Made by a program: the position numbers and the translations under genes. The notes beneath the pieces are model-generated. The model did no database searches. It was not told the DNA's origin and worked only from the letters and a program-made list of their open reading frames with translations. From a virus, in the IMG/VR virus record IMGVR_UViG_3300020165_000128, positions 1 through 27,449 of that record: a stretch of 27,449 nucleotides of DNA. One strand, given 5' to 3'. This document shows, in pieces, positions 1 to 8,235 of this stretch; the stretch's first letter is position 1, and every line of letters starts with the position of its first letter.

Positions 1-2472
1 GCCCCAAACAAAGCCGAGTTGCTATCGGACCCAGACATTTCTGAAGAAACAAAAAGATATATTGCAAACGGAGTTGCCTGGATTGATCTTCTCAAGATAA
101 ATTTAGAAGATGGCGGAGGAGAATCAGTTATTGAACAATTCGCAGCCGCGAATGGCATAGACACAACAAGGTATTTACAAAAAGCCGCATTAGAAAATAG
201 TTTAGCTTATAATTCAAGCCAACAAAGGATTAAACTAAAACTTGCTTATAGTACAGAACAGCTTGACATGCTTGGTCCAAAGAAGCTTGGCGTAACACAA
301 GACGATTTTGACAAGTATAAAGAACAGATCAAAGCCCAGACAGAAGTTTATTACTTAAATCTTCATCAAAATGCTATAAACTTCAATGCTGCTGATAAAT
401 CTGTGGAAATACAAATAGACTATGTTGCCGCAACTGGAACAAACACAATTGAACGACAAACCGATTTATTGTTTGACGCCTACTTGTATGAAAAAGAACT
501 GCAAGCAAATGATGCAATATGTGCAATTCAAAAAGAAGTTGATAATGAGGAACGCGTTGAGATTGTTATAGATCCTTTTGGTGCCGATGTTCTACAAGTT
601 GGGGATACCGATGTCTCCCTCGCCGGAACCCGCTTAAGTGGACAAGGAACCAGTATGGTGGTGAGGAGCCCCGAAGAAAAACAAGAAGCACTAGCAGATC
701 TTGACAAACTTAAGAAAAGACTACAAACTCTCCAAGCAAATAAGCTTATAAACGGATTATATGCATCTTCGCTTTATCCATTCGGCACATTTAAGAAAAA
801 AGTAGATAATTCAATAAGCCAAGGAATTGAAAAATTCACAAGAACAAATCTATTATTTGTACCTGCTCAAGATGTGACTGGAAAAATTACAGGAAAAATA
901 ACACCCGGAACGACAAATGTAAATCTGGGAGTCCATTATTATAATTCCTATAATCCAGGCGATTTAGAGGACGCGGTAGAGACAGCAACAGCAGTCCGTA
1001 GAGCACAGCAAGCTGCCCAGCAGGCTGGATTTCAAGACGAGGAATTAGAGGACTTGTTGGACAATGATTACTTAAATATAATTGCGGGAGATGAAATCAA
1101 TCTTGAATATGTTTTCTTTGGCGACATTATTGAAACTGCATTTGAGGTATTGGCAGCCAACAATAGATTAGCTGAAAGCACAACATTTTTTGAATCTTTT
1201 GAATTTCAATCAAGCTATATTCAATCAGTTCGGAGAGATCCTGATGCAGAAGGACTAAATCGAGTTTCGGGAGTAGAGGCTTCAGACTATACTTCAAATA
1301 ATGTAGAATTTTTTGTAACTCCTTTTTACTATTTATCTTATGGCGCACAAACTCGAAGAAGCGGACCTTATAAAGGAACCAGTGTTGATCCAAGAGTTAT
1401 TGAACTTTATAAAGAATACGGCGAAATTCTTTTTTCTAATATTTCATATAAAAATCCAGCGGACGTTAATAATACGATTACAATTAGCCTTGCTGATGTT
1501 CCAATCTCTATGATTGAATTTAAGAAGTGGTTTATTAAAAATGTAAGCTCAAAAAGAAAAAAACACTTTTTTATTAAAAACTATATTGAGTCTTTAATTA
1601 AGTGGGTATCCAAATTAATTGGGGACGCGGTAGCGGAAGACCAAAGTAAAACAACTGACTTGGAGCCTCCACAATTATTAGTAAACAGATACTTTCTCAA
1701 TCTTGATAAATACGCTTTTTTGCCGAGGGTTGATAACAGTGTATTGAACAACAGGGTTGATATTGTAGCACTACAGCAGTATGTTGATGAACAAGCCACA
1801 TCTGAGAGTTTAAACGCAAAAGTTCTAACAATACTTGGTCAAACTCCAAATATAAATCTTGGAACAGGCACGAGAACAGGAGACAAAGAAGAAGACAGAG
1901 CAAAGAGAATTCCACATATTTTATATGGCGGCGCCACAAAGGGGTTGCTTAACGATGTTAGTTTTCAAAGAGAGGACATGGTTGGACTTCGAGAGGCTCG
2001 CCTTTTTGAGGGCGAGAATATGTACTCTTTAGATATTTTAAGAGAAAAATATAACGCCACTATTCGTTTCTACGGTAATAATTTTTTCAAACCGGGAACA
2101 TTTCTATATTTAAATCCAGCCACCTTTGGTGCTCAGGAGGCTTTAGGTTCGTCAGCAGATCTACAATCTCCTGCACGGCTCTTGGGACTCGGCGGTTATC
2201 ATTTAGTTATCAGAGTTTCTCACGAAGTAGACCTTACTACCAACACTTGGTACACTTATGTTGATACACAATGGGAGGCGTTTGGAGATGATGACCGCCA
2301 AGGCACAACTGATGATGAAGACGAATGTAAAACATCAATCGTCGCCCGCGCCGGAAATGCATTAGATTTATCTAAAAACGCAGACAGACAACGACTAGTC
2401 AACAGAATACTTGCCACTGGAGACGAGAAGCTAATTGAAGCAGTAAAGCAGCAGGAGCCAGACTTATTTTGA
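1..2472 (+). CDS. Large probable virion structural protein, 5' end outside the window
   Basis: The reading frame is open from base 1, so the gene very likely starts upstream; the first in-frame start-like codon inside the window is a TTG at 19, and from there 817 residues are encoded. I do not recognise the family. The protein is acidic and rich in Asn, Tyr and Asp, with no signal peptide and no clear membrane segment. A short Lys-rich, possibly helical stretch lies around residues 505-540. The C-terminal quarter has beta-strand-like wording (for example GYHLVIRVSHEVD near residue 730, followed by YTYVDTQWEAF) that loosely resembles the end of tail-hub or baseplate proteins; this is an impression, not an identification. 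It sits 15 nt before another large unrecognised protein, and fibre-like genes lie further on, so a virion role is inferred from size, composition and context. Confidence 0.6.
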   Translation, partial: APNKAELLSDPDISEETKRYIANGVAWIDLLKINLEDGGGESVIEQFAAANGIDTTRYLQKAALENSLAYNSSQQRIKLKLAYSTEQLDMLGPKKLGVTQDDFDKYKEQIKAQTEVYYLNLHQNAINFNAADKSVEIQIDYVAATGTNTIERQTDLLFDAYLYEKELQANDAICAIQKEVDNEERVEIVIDPFGADVLQVGDTDVSLAGTRLSGQGTSMVVRSPEEKQEALADLDKLKKRLQTLQANKLINGLYASSLYPFGTFKKKVDNSISQGIEKFTRTNLLFVPAQDVTGKITGKITPGTTNVNLGVHYYNSYNPGDLEDAVETATAVRRAQQAAQQAGFQDEELEDLLDNDYLNIIAGDEINLEYVFFGDIIETAFEVLAANNRLAESTTFFESFEFQSSYIQSVRRDPDAEGLNRVSGVEASDYTSNNVEFFVTPFYYLSYGAQTRRSGPYKGTSVDPRVIELYKEYGEILFSNISYKNPADVNNTITISLADVPISMIEFKKWFIKNVSSKRKKHFFIKNYIESLIKWVSKLIGDAVAEDQSKTTDLEPPQLLVNRYFLNLDKYAFLPRVDNSVLNNRVDIVALQQYVDEQATSESLNAKVLTILGQTPNINLGTGTRTGDKEEDRAKRIPHILYGGATKGLLNDVSFQREDMVGLREARLFEGENMYSLDILREKYNATIRFYGNNFFKPGTFLYLNPATFGAQEALGSSADLQSPARLLGLGGYHLVIRVSHEVDLTTNTWYTYVDTQWEAFGDDDRQGTTDDEDECKTSIVARAGNALDLSKNADRQRLVNRILATGDEKLIEAVKQQEPDLF

Positions 2473-2487
2473 TAGGTCAGAATAAAC

Positions 2488-3837
2488 ATGCCGAGAGATA
2501 GATTAAAAAAGAGATTTGAGTTAAGAAAAAGGTTTTTGTCAAAAATTGTGCCTACATCTGAACACGACAATTTTTATGATTCTTCTTTAGTTTCTTATTA
2601 TGGTAAAGTAGATTCTGGAGGCAATATTGTATACCCATCTGAAAAATACTTTAGCACATTACCAAACCCAAACAAAACCTCTGGTAATACGTTCTACGTT
2701 CTTAATTTTGTAGCTCAAGCATTTAATGACTTTAGAGATTACTACATCAAAGGTGTCTCCACGGGTATTGTCAAAAACGATAAGACAAGACTACTAGAAC
2801 CTATCCGTGCCTGGGAGAGTATGCATGAGCTATACGCTAGAAATATCGAACAAACATACTCAGTGGTAATTAACGATTATATGCAAACTCCAAGTCGCTT
2901 CTTTGGTCCCGATAGTTTTTATCCGAAAGACTTTGATCACTTTGTTAAATCTTTTAAGAGGTTCTTAACAATAGCGGGTCGTGATATTAAACTAAGTCGT
3001 TCATCTTTCGTTCTTTCTACTGAGTGCCCTTTGTCAACTACGGGCTTGGCAATTGAGGTAGGACCAGCTATGGGGTATTCTGACATCAGTAAAGTAACGA
3101 GTGATTTTTACAGCGATCCAAATTTTAGCTTTTACATGAAGGCTCTTAAGAAATTTGGATTTATGGCAGATGTGGACTACCCAGGTAGGATTATCGCAGA
3201 TGTCGGATCTCCAGCCATGCAAGCGTATATGGAAAATTTTGGAATTACATTTGACAATCTCTTTGAAACGTATTATTATAAAGCAGGAGATTATGATTAT
3301 GACCTGATCAAGGTCTATCTTTATCAGTTTTACAATAGCTATGTTACCGACTACCCAATCAAGACTGTGATTAAGGACCGAGGATCTGTTAGAACAAGTA
3401 AATATTCAGTTCAATCAGGAAATTTTAGGACAAGCATACTTCCGCTACCGACCGCGACCTCAAGACTTGTTTGTGAGAAAACCACAACAGAAGTGATTCA
3501 GCGAGTCAAGCTAACGCAGAGCGATTTAGAAAACAAATATGATGACACTTACTGGCTTAACATATACATCGAAATACTAAACTATGAACTCGGCAGCGCA
3601 TTAGATGGAAATGAATTGTCCAAAGCGATAAAAAACACACAAGATATAAATAAAAATGTTGACTTTGATTCCGCAAAGAGTTATATTAATGGAGTGTTTA
3701 AAAAAATACGCTTCCCACTTCAACAAAGAAAACAAATGTCATCTCGTGCTGACACCCTTTCTGTGCCAACTCAATCCGGTAACGGCTCATCAACTACCAC
3801 ATCGGGCGGCTCTTCCGGCGATGCTGGCGGATACTAA
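2488..3837 (+). CDS. Probable virion structural protein (449 aa), unrecognised
   Basis: This is a long Tyr/Phe/Asp/Ser-rich protein with no recognised domain, signal peptide or membrane segment. It begins with a strongly basic stretch (MPRDRLKKRFELRKRF) and ends with a low-complexity Ser/Thr/Gly tail of about 25 residues (SGNGSSTTTSGGSSGDAGGY), typical of a flexible virion-protein terminus. The start at 2488 follows the upstream gene by 15 nt; the ribosome-binding site is weak (AGG about 12 nt upstream), which fits translation coupled to the previous gene. It is followed after only 9 nt by the family A polymerase gene, an abrupt change from structural to replication content with no terminator between. 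The virion role is inferred from the neighbouring gene and composition only. Confidence 0.6.
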   Translation: MPRDRLKKRFELRKRFLSKIVPTSEHDNFYDSSLVSYYGKVDSGGNIVYPSEKYFSTLPNPNKTSGNTFYVLNFVAQAFNDFRDYYIKGVSTGIVKNDKTRLLEPIRAWESMHELYARNIEQTYSVVINDYMQTPSRFFGPDSFYPKDFDHFVKSFKRFLTIAGRDIKLSRSSFVLSTECPLSTTGLAIEVGPAMGYSDISKVTSDFYSDPNFSFYMKALKKFGFMADVDYPGRIIADVGSPAMQAYMENFGITFDNLFETYYYKAGDYDYDLIKVYLYQFYNSYVTDYPIKTVIKDRGSVRTSKYSVQSGNFRTSILPLPTATSRLVCEKTTTEVIQRVKLTQSDLENKYDDTYWLNIYIEILNYELGSALDGNELSKAIKNTQDINKNVDFDSAKSYINGVFKKIRFPLQQRKQMSSRADTLSVPTQSGNGSSTTTSGGSSGDAGGY

Positions 3838-3846
3838 GAGTGATAC

Positions 3847-5049
3847 TTGTTAGTCCAAACCTTAGACGATAAAAAACACTGTGTCGGTATATACCACGAC
3901 GGCAAACTAATCTATGACTGCGATGAGTTTGACTTCGACGCTGTATCTGCGACTTGGAACTACAACCCTGCTTTTTCACAAAAAGACGCTCTCATTGCCT
4001 CTCTATTCGTCGGCGGCAAATCCTTAAATGAAGTTTGCCCTGATTTTCTTAGACACCGCTGGGACACCATTAGCACCCGCCTGAACGCTTTCTATAAGTC
4101 ATTTTCCACTGCCAAAATAAGCTTGGATATCAATTGCTTCTTTGACCTTGTTCCTCAACGATTTTTGTTAGAATACTGCGAGGTCAAGAATAAAATTACA
4201 GATCACATTGTTAAGACACACACCAAGCCTGCGAACTATGACTTCCTCCGTTCTTTGGCGGAGTTGACTTATGACATCAGCCAACAAAAGCTAAATGTTG
4301 ATTACTCAGAGATCGCCCGCGACAGCCATCAACTAAAGGTGCGCAACTTCCTTAAGAAGTCCAAATACACCAAACCGCACATCAACTACAATATGTGGGG
4401 CACGAAGACTGGACGCATGACGACTTATAAGAGTTACTTTCCAATCCTCACACTTGACAGCGAATATCGCTCTATTATCAAACCGACAAACGATTACTTC
4501 GTGGAGCTTGATTACAATGCAGCGGAACTTCGTGTTCTGCTTGGGCTCAGCGGCAAGCAGCAACCCACTGAGGATCTCCACATCTGGAACTTGAATAACA
4601 TATATCGTGGAAACGGAACAAGAGATGAAGTAAAGAAGCGCATCTTCTCTTGGCTTTACAATCCTCAGTCAAAAGATTATGCACCACGCCGCTTTTATGA
4701 TCGCGAGGGCATCTTAAGAAAATATTGGAATGGGCAAGTTGTCATTACTCCGATGGATCGTGTAATCAGTGCGGACAAACACCACGCATTAAACTATTTA
4801 ATACAAAGCACAACAAGTGATGTCGTGCTTTCCAGAGCATTTAAAATTGCAGAGAAGCTAAAAAATAAAAATTCTTTTATTTCTTTCACACTTCATGATA
4901 GTATTGTTATAGACTTTGACGATACCGAGCGTGATTGTGTCCAAGAGTTGTTGGAGATATTTTCTCAAACTCCTTTTGGAAAGTTTCAGGTTAACTTAAG
5001 TGCGGGCAAGTCATATGGGGATATGAGGAGGATTGAATGGATACAGTAA
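3847..5049 (+). CDS. polA: Compact family A (Pol I-type) DNA polymerase, polymerase domain only
   Basis: This encodes a template-directed DNA polymerase of family A. The motifs are clear and in order: KTGR (residues 187-190, matching the TGRLSS region); motif A LDYNAAELRVLLGLSG with catalytic D222; motif B R259-x3-K263-x3-F267-x3-Y271, exactly the O-helix spacing; an IQSTTSD segment matching QGTAAD; and motif C LHDS with H350 and catalytic D351 (the usual Glu of HDE is Ser). At 400 residues it is much shorter than Klenow fragment: the distance from motif B to motif C is about 88 residues against about 124 in E. coli Pol I. No 3'-5' exonuclease motifs are visible in the first 170 residues, and the 5'-3' nuclease is a separate gene at 8724. 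The start is a TTG preceded by AAGAG; no in-frame ATG occurs before residue 183, so the TTG is favoured. The neighbouring gene overlaps it by 13 nt. Confidence 0.88.
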   Translation: MLVQTLDDKKHCVGIYHDGKLIYDCDEFDFDAVSATWNYNPAFSQKDALIASLFVGGKSLNEVCPDFLRHRWDTISTRLNAFYKSFSTAKISLDINCFFDLVPQRFLLEYCEVKNKITDHIVKTHTKPANYDFLRSLAELTYDISQQKLNVDYSEIARDSHQLKVRNFLKKSKYTKPHINYNMWGTKTGRMTTYKSYFPILTLDSEYRSIIKPTNDYFVELDYNAAELRVLLGLSGKQQPTEDLHIWNLNNIYRGNGTRDEVKKRIFSWLYNPQSKDYAPRRFYDREGILRKYWNGQVVITPMDRVISADKHHALNYLIQSTTSDVVLSRAFKIAEKLKNKNSFISFTLHDSIVIDFDDTERDCVQELLEIFSQTPFGKFQVNLSAGKSYGDMRRIEWIQ

Positions 5050-5873
5050 TCGGACTTGGAAAAGCTGGTTGTGCTATTGCAGACAAGTTTGCACAATATC
5101 CTCAGTATAAGACCTTTAAGATTGACTCCGAGGGTCTTGACCCTAAAAGCAAAAACTGCCATTTGTTAAAAAAACAAGACAGCCCTGAGAAGTACGAGAA
5201 AACCGTTCGCTCGATGAAGACATTCTTTGCCAAAACCACAGACAATATTCTATTTGTATTGTCTGGTTCTGGCATGATCTCCGGCGCTTCACTTCAAATT
5301 CTAAAGAACCTCCGAGGAAAGAAAGTTAATATTCTTTATATCAAGCCAGATATGGAATTCTTGGGACACATGAACATCCTCCAAGAGCGAGTAGTAAGAA
5401 ATGTTTTACAAGAGTATACCCGCTCCGGTGTGTTCAATCGTATTTTTCTTGTAGATAATAAGAAAGTAGAAGAAGTTCTGGGCGATGTTCCAATTATTGG
5501 CTACTATGATAGGCTAAATGAACTGATTGTCTCCACTATTCACATGGTTAATATTTACGATCACCAGAAAGCGATCCATGCGACCCCATTTGATAAGGCA
5601 GATACAACACGCATTTCAACATTTGGCATTGTAAATGTGGACGAGGGCAAAGAAAAATTGTTTTTTTCCCTTGACAACATCCGAGAGAAGTGTTATTATT
5701 ATGCTATCAACTCAAAAGCATTAGAGACAGACGGAAAACTTTTGCGAACACTAACTGACAATATTAATAAAAACATTGGTAAGGACGTTCGAGCAGGGTT
5801 TCAAGTTTACTCTACCTCTTATGAACAAAACTACGGGTACTTGGTGGCAAACACCGAGTTAACGAACAATTAA
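5037..5873 (+). CDS. Divergent tubulin/FtsZ-like GTPase
   Basis: This is probably a filament-forming GTPase of the tubulin/FtsZ fold. An N-terminal glycine loop (VIGLGKAGCA, residues 4-13) matches the first FtsZ nucleotide loop. FVLSGSGMISGAS (73-85) sits where FtsZ has GGGTGTG. It is followed by a beta strand ending in KPD (103-105), like the FtsZ 'TKPF' strand, then a helix, then FLVDNKKVEEVLG (137-149), like 'IPNDKLL', and a core helix. PFDKAD (184-189) could correspond to the T7 catalytic loop (FtsZ VDFAD). At 278 residues it is shorter than FtsZ or PhuZ and lacks a long C-terminal tail. The G-box is degenerate, so GTPase activity is not certain; a Rossmann-type dinucleotide protein is the alternative. 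The start lies inside the polymerase gene with a good GAGGAG site 6 nt upstream, so the two are translationally coupled. Confidence 0.6.
   Translation: MDTVIGLGKAGCAIADKFAQYPQYKTFKIDSEGLDPKSKNCHLLKKQDSPEKYEKTVRSMKTFFAKTTDNILFVLSGSGMISGASLQILKNLRGKKVNILYIKPDMEFLGHMNILQERVVRNVLQEYTRSGVFNRIFLVDNKKVEEVLGDVPIIGYYDRLNELIVSTIHMVNIYDHQKAIHATPFDKADTTRISTFGIVNVDEGKEKLFFSLDNIREKCYYYAINSKALETDGKLLRTLTDNINKNIGKDVRAGFQVYSTSYEQNYGYLVANTELTNN
5671..5699 (+). promoter_or_regulatory. Possible internal sigma70 promoter
   Basis: TTGACA at 5671-5676 is followed after 17 bp by TATTAT at 5694-5699. It lies within the tubulin-like gene and could serve the small membrane protein and SSB. The boxes also spell ordinary codons (Leu-Asp-Asn and Tyr-Tyr-Tyr), so chance is a real alternative. 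Confidence 0.25.
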
Positions 5874-5880
5874 GAATTAT

Positions 5881-6156
5881 ATGAAAACCACACTAAATTT
5901 TTTAAAAGACCACTGGAAAAGAATGACTACATTGTTTGCTCTTTCTCTAATTGGCACCTTTGCAGCAATGCAGGTTCATAAAAACGGAATTGAACTTGGA
6001 AAAAAGGTTGGGCGATGTGAAGTCACTTGCGCTCTTTTTATTGGAGACTTTATTGCACTCGATGATGACGGATGCCAATGTGAACTGGCAGCAGGATTTG
6101 TCGTCACAGTTCCAATAGATCCAGATTATTTTGAAAATTCTTTGACAGAAGAATAA
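5881..6156 (+). CDS. Small single-pass membrane protein with four cysteines
   Basis: This 91-residue protein is of unknown function. A basic N-terminal segment (MKTTLNFLKDHWKRM) is followed by one hydrophobic stretch at about residues 16-32 (TTLFALSLIGTFAAMQV), so it is either an N-terminally anchored inner-membrane protein with its C-terminus in the periplasm or a secreted protein with an uncleaved signal. The external part has two cysteine pairs, CEVTC (46-50) and CQC (65-67), suited to disulfide bonds, and an acidic tail. There is no lipobox. It begins 8 nt after the tubulin-like gene with a poor ribosome-binding site, and the SSB promoter overlaps its last codons. A lysis-related role such as a spanin subunit cannot be excluded, but no partner is adjacent. 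Confidence 0.6.
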   Translation: MKTTLNFLKDHWKRMTTLFALSLIGTFAAMQVHKNGIELGKKVGRCEVTCALFIGDFIALDDDGCQCELAAGFVVTVPIDPDYFENSLTEE

Positions 6157-6170
6157 AACTATGTTACAAT
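6142..6170 (+). promoter_or_regulatory. Sigma70-type promoter for the SSB gene
   Basis: A perfect -35 box TTGACA (6142-6147) is followed by a 17-bp spacer and TACAAT (6165-6170). A second -10-like TATAAT lies at 6172-6177. The -35 box overlaps the 3' end of the upstream membrane-protein gene. Transcription should start near 6177, just at the base of the leader hairpin. Confidence 0.75.
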
Positions 6171-6179
6171 CTATAATAG

Positions 6180-6208
6180 CAAAGCGAGAGAGTTATCGCT
6201 TTGACTCT
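6180..6208 (+). promoter_or_regulatory. Hairpin in the SSB mRNA leader, candidate autoregulatory element
   Basis: An 8-bp perfect inverted repeat (6180-6187 with 6196-6203, CAAAGCGA/TCGCTTTG) closes an 8-nt loop. The loop bases AGAGT (6189-6193) are complementary to ACTCT (6204-6208) immediately after the stem. In T4, gp32 represses its own translation by nucleating on a leader pseudoknot. The zero-length link between stem and second strand makes a classical pseudoknot strained here unless the lower stem opens; the two pairings may instead be alternatives. The autoregulatory role is inferred. Confidence 0.45.
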
Positions 6209-6243
6209 AGACCAACCAGTCACAACTACAAGGAGAAAAGACA

Positions 6244-7008
6244 ATGGGAATTGATTTAGATAAAATGAAGCAGCGCAGGGCTGCACTGCAAGGAAAAGGC
6301 GGAGGTAACCGCGATACGTTCTGGCGTCCACAAGATGGCGAACAGACTATTCGTATTGTTCCTACCGCTGACGGCGATCCCTTCAAGGATTTCTGGTTTC
6401 ACTACAACGTAGGAAACAATCCAGGCTTCCTCAGTCCAAAGAAGAACTTTGGTGAAGAGGATCCACTGAACGACTTTGTTCGGAAGCTTTTTAACGAGGG
6501 CACCGAAGAAAGTATTAAAATGGCGAAGTCGCTTATGGCACGTCAAAGATTTTTCTCACCCGTACTTGTACGAGGTGAAGAAGATAAGGGTGTTCGTATT
6601 TGGGGTTATGGAAAACAAGTATATGAGCAATTGCTCAACCTTGTCCTTAATCCAGAATATGGAGATATTACCGATACTGATACAGGAACTGATCTTGTTC
6701 TTCATTATGGTAAGCCACCCGGAGCAAGTTTCCCACAAACGAAGCTTACTCCACGTCGTCGCTCTTCTGTCCTCTGTGATGAGGCAGTTGGTGGTGACGA
6801 ACGATGCGCGGAATTTCTTGAAAGTATTCCAGAATTCGACACGCTCTTTGAGCGTAAAACGCCAGCAGAAGTAGGCGCTATGTTAGACGCATACCTGCTT
6901 GGTGAAGAAGGCACCAACGAGGGGACTGGTTCAACCACAACCCCTCCTCCCTCCACTGACACAGTGTCCTCTGTTGACGCTGCCTTCAACGAACTCATGG
7001 GAGCGTAA
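6244..7008 (+). CDS. Single-stranded DNA-binding protein, T4 gp32-like
   Basis: This protein coats single-stranded DNA during replication and recombination. A short basic N-terminus (KMKQRRAALQGKGGG, residues 7-21) resembles the gp32 region needed for cooperative binding. It is followed by the core beginning WRPQDGEQTIRIVP, a pattern typical of gp32-like proteins in T4-related phages. The C-terminus is acidic and Ser/Thr/Pro-rich (about residues 222-254, ending SSVDAAFNELMGA), matching the partner-binding tail of gp32. It is 254 residues against 301 in T4, and only two cysteines are present, so the T4 zinc site appears absent. A strong AAGGAG site precedes the ATG. The gene has its own promoter and leader hairpin and is followed by the recombinase gene, its normal functional partner. 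Confidence 0.8.
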   Translation: MGIDLDKMKQRRAALQGKGGGNRDTFWRPQDGEQTIRIVPTADGDPFKDFWFHYNVGNNPGFLSPKKNFGEEDPLNDFVRKLFNEGTEESIKMAKSLMARQRFFSPVLVRGEEDKGVRIWGYGKQVYEQLLNLVLNPEYGDITDTDTGTDLVLHYGKPPGASFPQTKLTPRRRSSVLCDEAVGGDERCAEFLESIPEFDTLFERKTPAEVGAMLDAYLLGEEGTNEGTGSTTTPPPSTDTVSSVDAAFNELMGA

Positions 7009-7024
7009 TCCCCGCGCCCACAGG

Positions 7025-7062
7025 GAGGCACAGGGTTATCAGGTGCCTCACACTTTTATTTT
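7025..7062 (+). terminator. Hairpin between SSB and UvsX genes, weak terminator or attenuator
   Basis: GAGGCAC (7025-7031) pairs perfectly with GTGCCTC (7043-7049) across an 11-nt loop, followed by a T-rich run interrupted by A (7054-7062). The interrupted U-tract suggests partial termination or an mRNA-end-stabilising structure that would keep SSB output above that of UvsX. Confidence 0.5.
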
Positions 7063-7071
7063 GGAGATTAA

Positions 7072-8196
7072 ATGAGAATGGCGAAAGCTAAAACTACAAA
7101 AGCAGGTAAGTTAAACTTATCTGATATGCGTGCCCTTATTAATAAAAGGGCTGGTCTGAATGTCGCTCACGACTTGACTGAACAAAACCCCACCGAGGTT
7201 AAAGAGTGGATTCCAACTGGCTCTCGCTGGTTGGACTCAATTATTTGTCGTGGTAAACTTTCTGGCATCCCCGTTGGTAAGGTTGTTGAGATCGCAGGTC
7301 TTGAAGCAACAGGAAAGTCTTATATGGCAGCCCAAGTTGCTGCGAACGCTCAAAAGATGGGAATGGATGTTATTTATTTTGACTCTGAGTCTGCGATTGA
7401 TCCGGCTTTCCTTGAGAAAGCGGGCTGCGACTTGAGCAGCCTCCTCTATGTTCAGGCAGCTTCTGTTGAATTTGTTTTGGAGACTATCGAGGATCTCTTG
7501 GCAAACAATGACAATCGTATGTTGTTTATCTGGGACTCTTTGGCTCTGACTCCAGCTATCTCGGATATTGAAGGAGATTTCAACCCTCAGTCCTCTATGG
7601 CTATGAAGGCTCGCATTCTTGCAAAGGGCATGTCTAAGTTGACTGTACCCATTGCTAACTCGCAGTCTACCTTCTTGGTTCTTAACCAGTTGAAGTCAAA
7701 CATCACTCGTTCGCCTTCTGAGGCTATGACGACCCCTTATGTCACACCAGGCGGAAAGGCTATGATTTATGCATACTCACTTCGCATCTGGCTGACTGGG
7801 CGAAAAGCTAAGGCATCTTTTGTCACTGATGATAAGGGCTTTCGTATCGGTTCAGAGGTTAAGGTAAAGTTGGAGAAATCTCGCTTTGGTACTCAAGGTC
7901 GGCAGTGTAACTTCCGAATCCTTTGGGGAGATGAGATTGGCATTCAGGATGATGAAAGCTTGTTTGATGCAATCGCTGGCTCATCCAATTTGGTTCGCAC
8001 AGGCGCCTGGTATACTCTCTTGGACTCCTCTGGGAATGCCCTGGGTGCGAAGTTCCAAGCAACGAAGTGGACTGACCGAATGGCAGAAGAAGAATTCCGG
8101 TCAAGGGTCCATGAGATTATGGACGAGGAAGTTATTTATAAGTTTGACAAGCGCGAAGGAAACGCAGCAGATTTTTATGAAGAAAATGATGAATAA
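7072..8196 (+). CDS. uvsX: UvsX/RecA-like recombinase
   Basis: This is an ATP-dependent strand-exchange protein that forms filaments on single-stranded DNA for recombination-dependent replication and repair. It has a Walker A motif GLEATGKS (residues 76-83), a VIYFDSESAID strand (about 99-109) matching the RecA region that carries the catalytic Glu, a Walker B-like LFIWDSLAL, and FLVLNQLKSNI with the terminal Gln-Leu/Lys region of the ATP switch and DNA-binding loop L2. The C-terminus is acidic (ADFYEENDE), as in RecA and UvsX. At 374 residues it is close to T4 UvsX (391). The start at 7072 has GGAG 5 nt upstream; a second ATG at 7078 is possible and would remove two residues. It follows the SSB gene across a hairpin and precedes a lipoprotein gene by 39 nt. 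Confidence 0.88.
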   Translation: MRMAKAKTTKAGKLNLSDMRALINKRAGLNVAHDLTEQNPTEVKEWIPTGSRWLDSIICRGKLSGIPVGKVVEIAGLEATGKSYMAAQVAANAQKMGMDVIYFDSESAIDPAFLEKAGCDLSSLLYVQAASVEFVLETIEDLLANNDNRMLFIWDSLALTPAISDIEGDFNPQSSMAMKARILAKGMSKLTVPIANSQSTFLVLNQLKSNITRSPSEAMTTPYVTPGGKAMIYAYSLRIWLTGRKAKASFVTDDKGFRIGSEVKVKLEKSRFGTQGRQCNFRILWGDEIGIQDDESLFDAIAGSSNLVRTGAWYTLLDSSGNALGAKFQATKWTDRMAEEEFRSRVHEIMDEEVIYKFDKREGNAADFYEENDE

Positions 8197-8235
8197 TAAA
8201 ACTAGTTATACGTCTATAGAACAGGAGTTAAAACA

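Noticed and set aside
3251-3279. TTGACA-17-TATTAT promoter-like pair inside the second virion-type gene
   Set aside because: It encodes Phe-Asp-Asn and Tyr codons in a conserved-looking frame and is about 570 nt from the next start, so chance is more likely, though it could feed the polymerase gene.
3643-3655. TATAAATA resembling a T4 late promoter
   Set aside because: It lies within coding sequence, is not placed near a gene start, and is not repeated before other virion genes in the window.
4453-4477. TTGACA with downstream TATTAT inside the family A polymerase gene
   Set aside because: The spacer is 13 bp, outside the functional range.
6476-6874. Sense-strand frame of 132 codons inside the SSB gene
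   Set aside because: Alternative frame of a well-supported gene, with no ribosome-binding site and no motif.
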